A DNA stretch of 10,505 bases from an uncultured Bacteroidales bacterium (GTDB taxonomy: Bacteria; Bacteroidota; Bacteroidia; Bacteroidales; Paludibacteraceae). Within the stretch, counting starts at the first letter, position 1. Every line of letters starts with the position of its first letter. Location of the stretch: NCBI GenBank assembly GCA_937886455.1, contig CALGCU010000003.1:1-10505 (forward strand), written 5' to 3'. A program made the translations under genes and the position numbers. The notes below the pieces were generated by a model, which saw only the letters and a program-made list of their open reading frames with translations, made no database searches and was not told where the DNA came from. This document shows, in pieces, positions 7,282-10,505 of this stretch.

Positions 7282-10266
7282 TTAGTTGTCTATATTTTTG
7301 TTTTGCTCAAAGAATGTAATTACTTCTTTCAGGAGTGTATTAATTTTCGTCTGCGAAGTTAAGCATTCTATTGGAAATCCGAAAATGCAACAACGATATT
7401 TGTCTCCTTGATAAGCAACAGCTGCGCTCAATTGGTTTTCTTTATAGCGCATGACTGAGCATGCTTGTTGTCCGTAGGGTATGATTCCATCTGCGTGAGT
7501 GACAGCATATTTGTGTTCATTAGGTTCTGTGTAAAAGCGATATGTATCTCCGTTTTTACTAAAGCAGTGTAACTGATTGGCTGTGCTCTGTATGTGTCCT
7601 GTTTTTGTTGCGTTATCACTCATGTGAGAATAATGCAGTAGTGATTGTACTCTGTGACGTAGGGCTTTGTTGTTGCAATTCCAGAGATCGCTTCCTACAT
7701 TTGAACCACTCACCAATAAGTGGGTACCTTTGTTTGCTGCCTTTTCTAAATAGTCAATTAATTGATGTGTGTAGCATGAGTCTAGGCGTGCGATTTTTCT
7801 GAGCCCCAATGTGTGTGTGCCTTGTGCTCCTAATATCACATCAACTATTTCATAACCACATGGATATATACTGTCGAGTACGCTTGCATTGCAAGATACA
7901 TACGAATAGCCTTCTTCCGCAAAACTCTGTCCGTGTACTCCGGTGTAGTTTTGTTGATTGCCCATGCTCAATATTTGTTCATAATGTGCATAACTTGCTC
8001 CAAATCCAGGTGCGTCATCATCGCTCCAGCTTACATTCTTTCTAAATTCATATTGTTCACCTACATAGCCGATGTTTTTTCCATAATTTATGCCACATTC
8101 TTCGCCATAAAAACCTGCGTAGGTAGAATCTATTTGAAATCCTTGAGGTCCGCTTAATCTGTTGAATCCATTAACTATTAAAGCACATCCTTTAGGATTG
8201 GGAAGCAGACAGGCACTTAGTGTTTCAGATGGTAATGAGCACCCACCTTTATTCAATGCACAGACACGGAAGGAATAGTGTTCACCCAATTTTACTTTGA
8301 TGCGATAGTGGTTACTATCTACTACTATGCCATTGTTCCAGCCCGTGTCATTTATTCGCCACTGTATCAGATATTTTTCTGCTATTGCCGTTTCTTCCAA
8401 AGTATCTATGCGTGGTTGCCAAGCTAAGGTTAATTCATCTGTTCCGCTTTTTTGTATTTGGAAATCACTGACCGGTAGTGGGTGTACGTAATATTGAGTG
8501 CTATCTTGTGCGTGTAGGTATTTCAGTATTCCCTTGTAGATGCTTCTGCTTACCAAGAATTTGAATCGAGGGTCATGTCCATAATGCATGTCTGCATAGT
8601 TTTGATGTGACAACAACTCAATTATTACAGCCGGTATGTTTGGTACACGGCTCTCGCTGTATGACTTGTCATATAGTGCACGTCTGGTCCATTCAGGTGC
8701 GAATGTGCTACGAATGTCGTTTACTACTTCTCGTTGAATGCAATCGGCTAATTCTCGTGCTACTTCACGGCTTACTCCATTGGCATACACCTTTTCCTTT
8801 AGGTCATTGTGGGAGGAATAAATGAGTAGTGTTCCAATGATTGAATCAAGTGGTGTGACACCCGCATCAGTGTGTAGTGCTAGAGCTAAGTCCAGTGGTA
8901 CAGCAGCTCCTTTTTGATGCGGATTAACAGCACTTCCTCCAGATAGAAAGTTTACCCATTTTCCTCTACATGTTAGGTCATCCGTATAATCGTTTGGTTT
9001 GTATTTTTTTCCTTCCGGTGCTCGATAGATATATACACTATCCGGCACTCCATTCCATTGTAGATAATATCGTGCACCTTCCATCCAGCGTGCTACTCCG
9101 CTGACATGCGCTTGATTTCCTTCATAACAATCATTTATACTATCATTAGTGGTGTGGTCTTGTTGAGCTCGTGCTATATTTCCCATTCCTCCTCCCAATC
9201 TTACGGCGTCTCCGCTCACGACTCCCTCTTTGCTTAGTGCGCTGTAGTTGCTAAGTCTAATAGAACAATTATCCCCTTGCTTGAAGTAGAAATTACCTAA
9301 ATAAACCCAACTGTTTCCCGCCATGTGTTGATTGACTATAAAATGAGTTGTGTCTCCGCTGTGAATTACCTCATAATGTGCATCGCAGATGCTATTCGCA
9401 TACGTTTGATAGCTCACATATACCCCATATTCACCAGACACATTGATTTTTGGTTGCCATGTGATATAGGAGGCTTTATCTTTGTTTGTAAGTGCTTGAG
9501 TCATCAAGTGTGTGCCATCTTCAAAGGGATTTTCTCCAGTCAAGTATGCGCCTGTTTTATGGGTATATCCTCCTTTTTGTTTTTTCCATTCATGTCCGCT
9601 TTTGCATGTTCCGTTGTTAGTGTGTTCGTTATCTACGATTATCATTTCTCGCTGTGTGTCTCGCTCGCGTGGCTGTACAACTACAGCACCTGAGTTTTCT
9701 AACATAGGTACTAAGTAGGGTATGCTAAAAGAAGATGTGAATAGGTCTTCTACTGTTTGTAGTAATCGTGCTCGTTGCCATTCCCAACGGCCTTTCTCTA
9801 CATCGTAGTGGTAACCATGACTTGCCCATAGTGCGATGTGTTTACCTTCTAATCCTCCAGAAGTAGAGTAGGGTGTGAGACGTAGAACCCATGGGTGTTG
9901 GCATTTTTCTACGCGATATACTCCGCATCCTCTGTAGATACTATCCGGTAGTATAATATCGTTTAGTTTTTTTCCTCCGGCTACAATTTCTACCTGTACT
10001 TGTGGGCTGACTCCCCATACCCGACGTATCATTTTTTTTAGTTTATTTAGGTCTTCTCTTTTATATGCAACAGCAGCCAGATGTTCATTGGTGACTACAC
10101 GCAATGTTCCATTTCGCATACCACAACGTAGTACACGCACAGGGTGAACAGCAACATATTTACTTACGAAAACATTTAATGAGTCAGCCAATACTTGGCG
10201 TGGTACATCTGCTGCAAGATTAGAATAAAGGCATAAGAATATACATATCAGCCACGAACGTTTCAT
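7282..10266 (-). CDS. Large exported N-acetylmuramoyl-L-alanine amidase (Amidase_3 type) with inserted beta domain, FN3-like domain and C-terminal extension
   Basis: From the ATG at 10266 the product is 994 residues; residues below are counted from the alternative GTG start at 10275 (997 aa). A signal peptide (to about 22) is followed by an N-terminal region (25-140). The zinc amidase appears split: KHIALWASHGYHY (145-157) and WEWQR (164-168) supply His153/His156 and Glu165, and GAVVVQPRERD follows at 196-206. A beta-rich insert of about 210-370 resembles the golvesin/xanthan-lyase carbohydrate-binding domain. The amidase then resumes with LALALHTDAG (His468) and PAVIIELLSH (catalytic-type Glu553). 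An FN3-like domain spans about 600-690, and a cysteine-rich domain with a VDVILGAQGT strand spans 695-990. It would cleave the amide between MurNAc and the stem peptide; relatives are often labelled xanthan lyase, which the motifs do not support. It follows rlmN directly. Confidence 0.78.
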   Translation of the reverse strand: MKRSWLICIFLCLYSNLAADVPRQVLADSLNVFVSKYVAVHPVRVLRCGMRNGTLRVVTNEHLAAVAYKREDLNKLKKMIRRVWGVSPQVQVEIVAGGKKLNDIILPDSIYRGCGVYRVEKCQHPWVLRLTPYSTSGGLEGKHIALWASHGYHYDVEKGRWEWQRARLLQTVEDLFTSSFSIPYLVPMLENSGAVVVQPRERDTQREMIIVDNEHTNNGTCKSGHEWKKQKGGYTHKTGAYLTGENPFEDGTHLMTQALTNKDKASYITWQPKINVSGEYGVYVSYQTYANSICDAHYEVIHSGDTTHFIVNQHMAGNSWVYLGNFYFKQGDNCSIRLSNYSALSKEGVVSGDAVRLGGGMGNIARAQQDHTTNDSINDCYEGNQAHVSGVARWMEGARYYLQWNGVPDSVYIYRAPEGKKYKPNDYTDDLTCRGKWVNFLSGGSAVNPHQKGAAVPLDLALALHTDAGVTPLDSIIGTLLIYSSHNDLKEKVYANGVSREVARELADCIQREVVNDIRSTFAPEWTRRALYDKSYSESRVPNIPAVIIELLSHQNYADMHYGHDPRFKFLVSRSIYKGILKYLHAQDSTQYYVHPLPVSDFQIQKSGTDELTLAWQPRIDTLEETAIAEKYLIQWRINDTGWNNGIVVDSNHYRIKVKLGEHYSFRVCALNKGGCSLPSETLSACLLPNPKGCALIVNGFNRLSGPQGFQIDSTYAGFYGEECGINYGKNIGYVGEQYEFRKNVSWSDDDAPGFGASYAHYEQILSMGNQQNYTGVHGQSFAEEGYSYVSCNASVLDSIYPCGYEIVDVILGAQGTHTLGLRKIARLDSCYTHQLIDYLEKAANKGTHLLVSGSNVGSDLWNCNNKALRHRVQSLLHYSHMSDNATKTGHIQSTANQLHCFSKNGDTYRFYTEPNEHKYAVTHADGIIPYGQQACSVMRYKENQLSAAVAYQGDKYRCCIFGFPIECLTSQTKINTLLKEVITFFEQNKNIDN

Positions 10267-10271
10267 TTTGG

Positions 10272-10505
10272 TCACAGATTGCCCTCCTTAGCAATTAACA
10301 TTCCACATGCAGCCAAAATGTCTTCGCCACGTGATTGACGAATGGTTGTGGTGATACCATTATTGTTTAAATAGTCACGCAAGAAGGCAATCCGTTCATC
10401 ATTAGCCCCTTTGAGTTCGCATTGGTCTGTGTCGTGAAAACGAATTAAGTTAATTCTGCATGGCAATCCACGCAGAATTTTTTGTAGTTCAACTGCGTGT
10501 CTAAT
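10272..10505 (-). CDS. rlmN: C-terminal end of the 23S rRNA (adenine-2503-C2)-methyltransferase RlmN, cut by the window edge
   Basis: The last 77 codons are present and open to the right edge; the stop is TGA at 10274-10272. RlmN is a radical-SAM enzyme that methylates C2 of A2503 in 23S rRNA and A37 in some tRNAs. The visible part carries LPCRINLIRFH, the stretch IAFLRDYLNNNGITTTIRQS, and the family-ending motif SRGEDILAACGML. Its cysteine (codon 10307-10305) corresponds to E. coli Cys355, which carries the methyl group during catalysis. The radical-SAM CxxxCxxC motif lies outside the window. The gene overlaps or almost touches the amidase start, so the two are likely translationally coupled and share a promoter upstream of this window. 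Confidence 0.93.
   Translation of the reverse strand: MRHAVELQKILRGLPCRINLIRFHDTDQCELKGANDERIAFLRDYLNNNGITTTIRQSRGEDILAACGMLIAKEGNL
10275..10289 (-). promoter_or_regulatory. Shine-Dalgarno sequence supporting an alternative GTG start of the amidase
   Basis: AAGGAGG (10289-10283) lies inside the last codons of rlmN and stands seven bases before GTG at 10275, which overlaps the rlmN stop as GTGA. This spacing is ideal for the GTG, whereas the in-frame ATG at 10266 is 16 bases away. In favour of the ATG are its AAA leader and its MKR opening, shared with the next two gene products. Either start leaves the signal peptide intact. Confidence 0.45.

Noticed and set aside
9325..9693. Forward-strand open frame of 122 codons opposite the amidase gene
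   Set aside because: It is a shadow of the amidase coding strand, with no leader, promoter or recognisable domain.

Overview
The window reads as a chromosomal segment of a Bacteroidota bacterium, most likely order Bacteroidales. The reasons are promoter elements of the TTTG/TAnnTTTG type ahead of several genes, A-rich leaders mostly without Shine-Dalgarno sequences, and a gene set typical of that order: a rhamnogalacturonan-acetylesterase-like SGNH hydrolase, a protein resembling the PCMD family, and a large amidase of the kind often labelled 'xanthan lyase'. I see no mobile element, CRISPR array or prophage gene.

Left part (1-3443), all transcribed leftward: the N-terminal part of a multi-span membrane transporter (1-267); a small 2[4Fe-4S] ferredoxin (411-578) with a good promoter and terminator; the ATP-dependent protease Lon (729-3138); and tRNA-Ser(GCU) (3357-3443) with its own promoter and a strong terminator. 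The lon frame is broken at base 999, three codons after the catalytic serine. The downstream frame still encodes a normal Lon C-terminus, including the catalytic lysine.

Middle part: mltG (3684-4760) is the only rightward gene. It encodes a membrane-anchored endolytic murein transglycosylase and converges on the next block.

Right part (4832-10505): five leftward genes separated by 3-14 bases form a probable operon, in transcription order rlmN (only its 3' end is in the window), a ~994-residue exported zinc amidase, an exported SGNH/CE12-like esterase, an exported PCMD-like protein and a cytoplasmic universal-stress-like protein. Three consecutive exported proteins, two with enzyme signatures and one possibly carbohydrate-binding, suggest a small envelope or polysaccharide-processing module coupled to a housekeeping rRNA methyltransferase gene and ending in a stress-type gene. 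That joint role is inference.

The observations most worth checking are the lon frameshift, the tight five-gene block, the interrupted architecture and cysteine-rich C-terminus of the amidase, and the loss of key nucleotide-site residues in the universal-stress-like protein.
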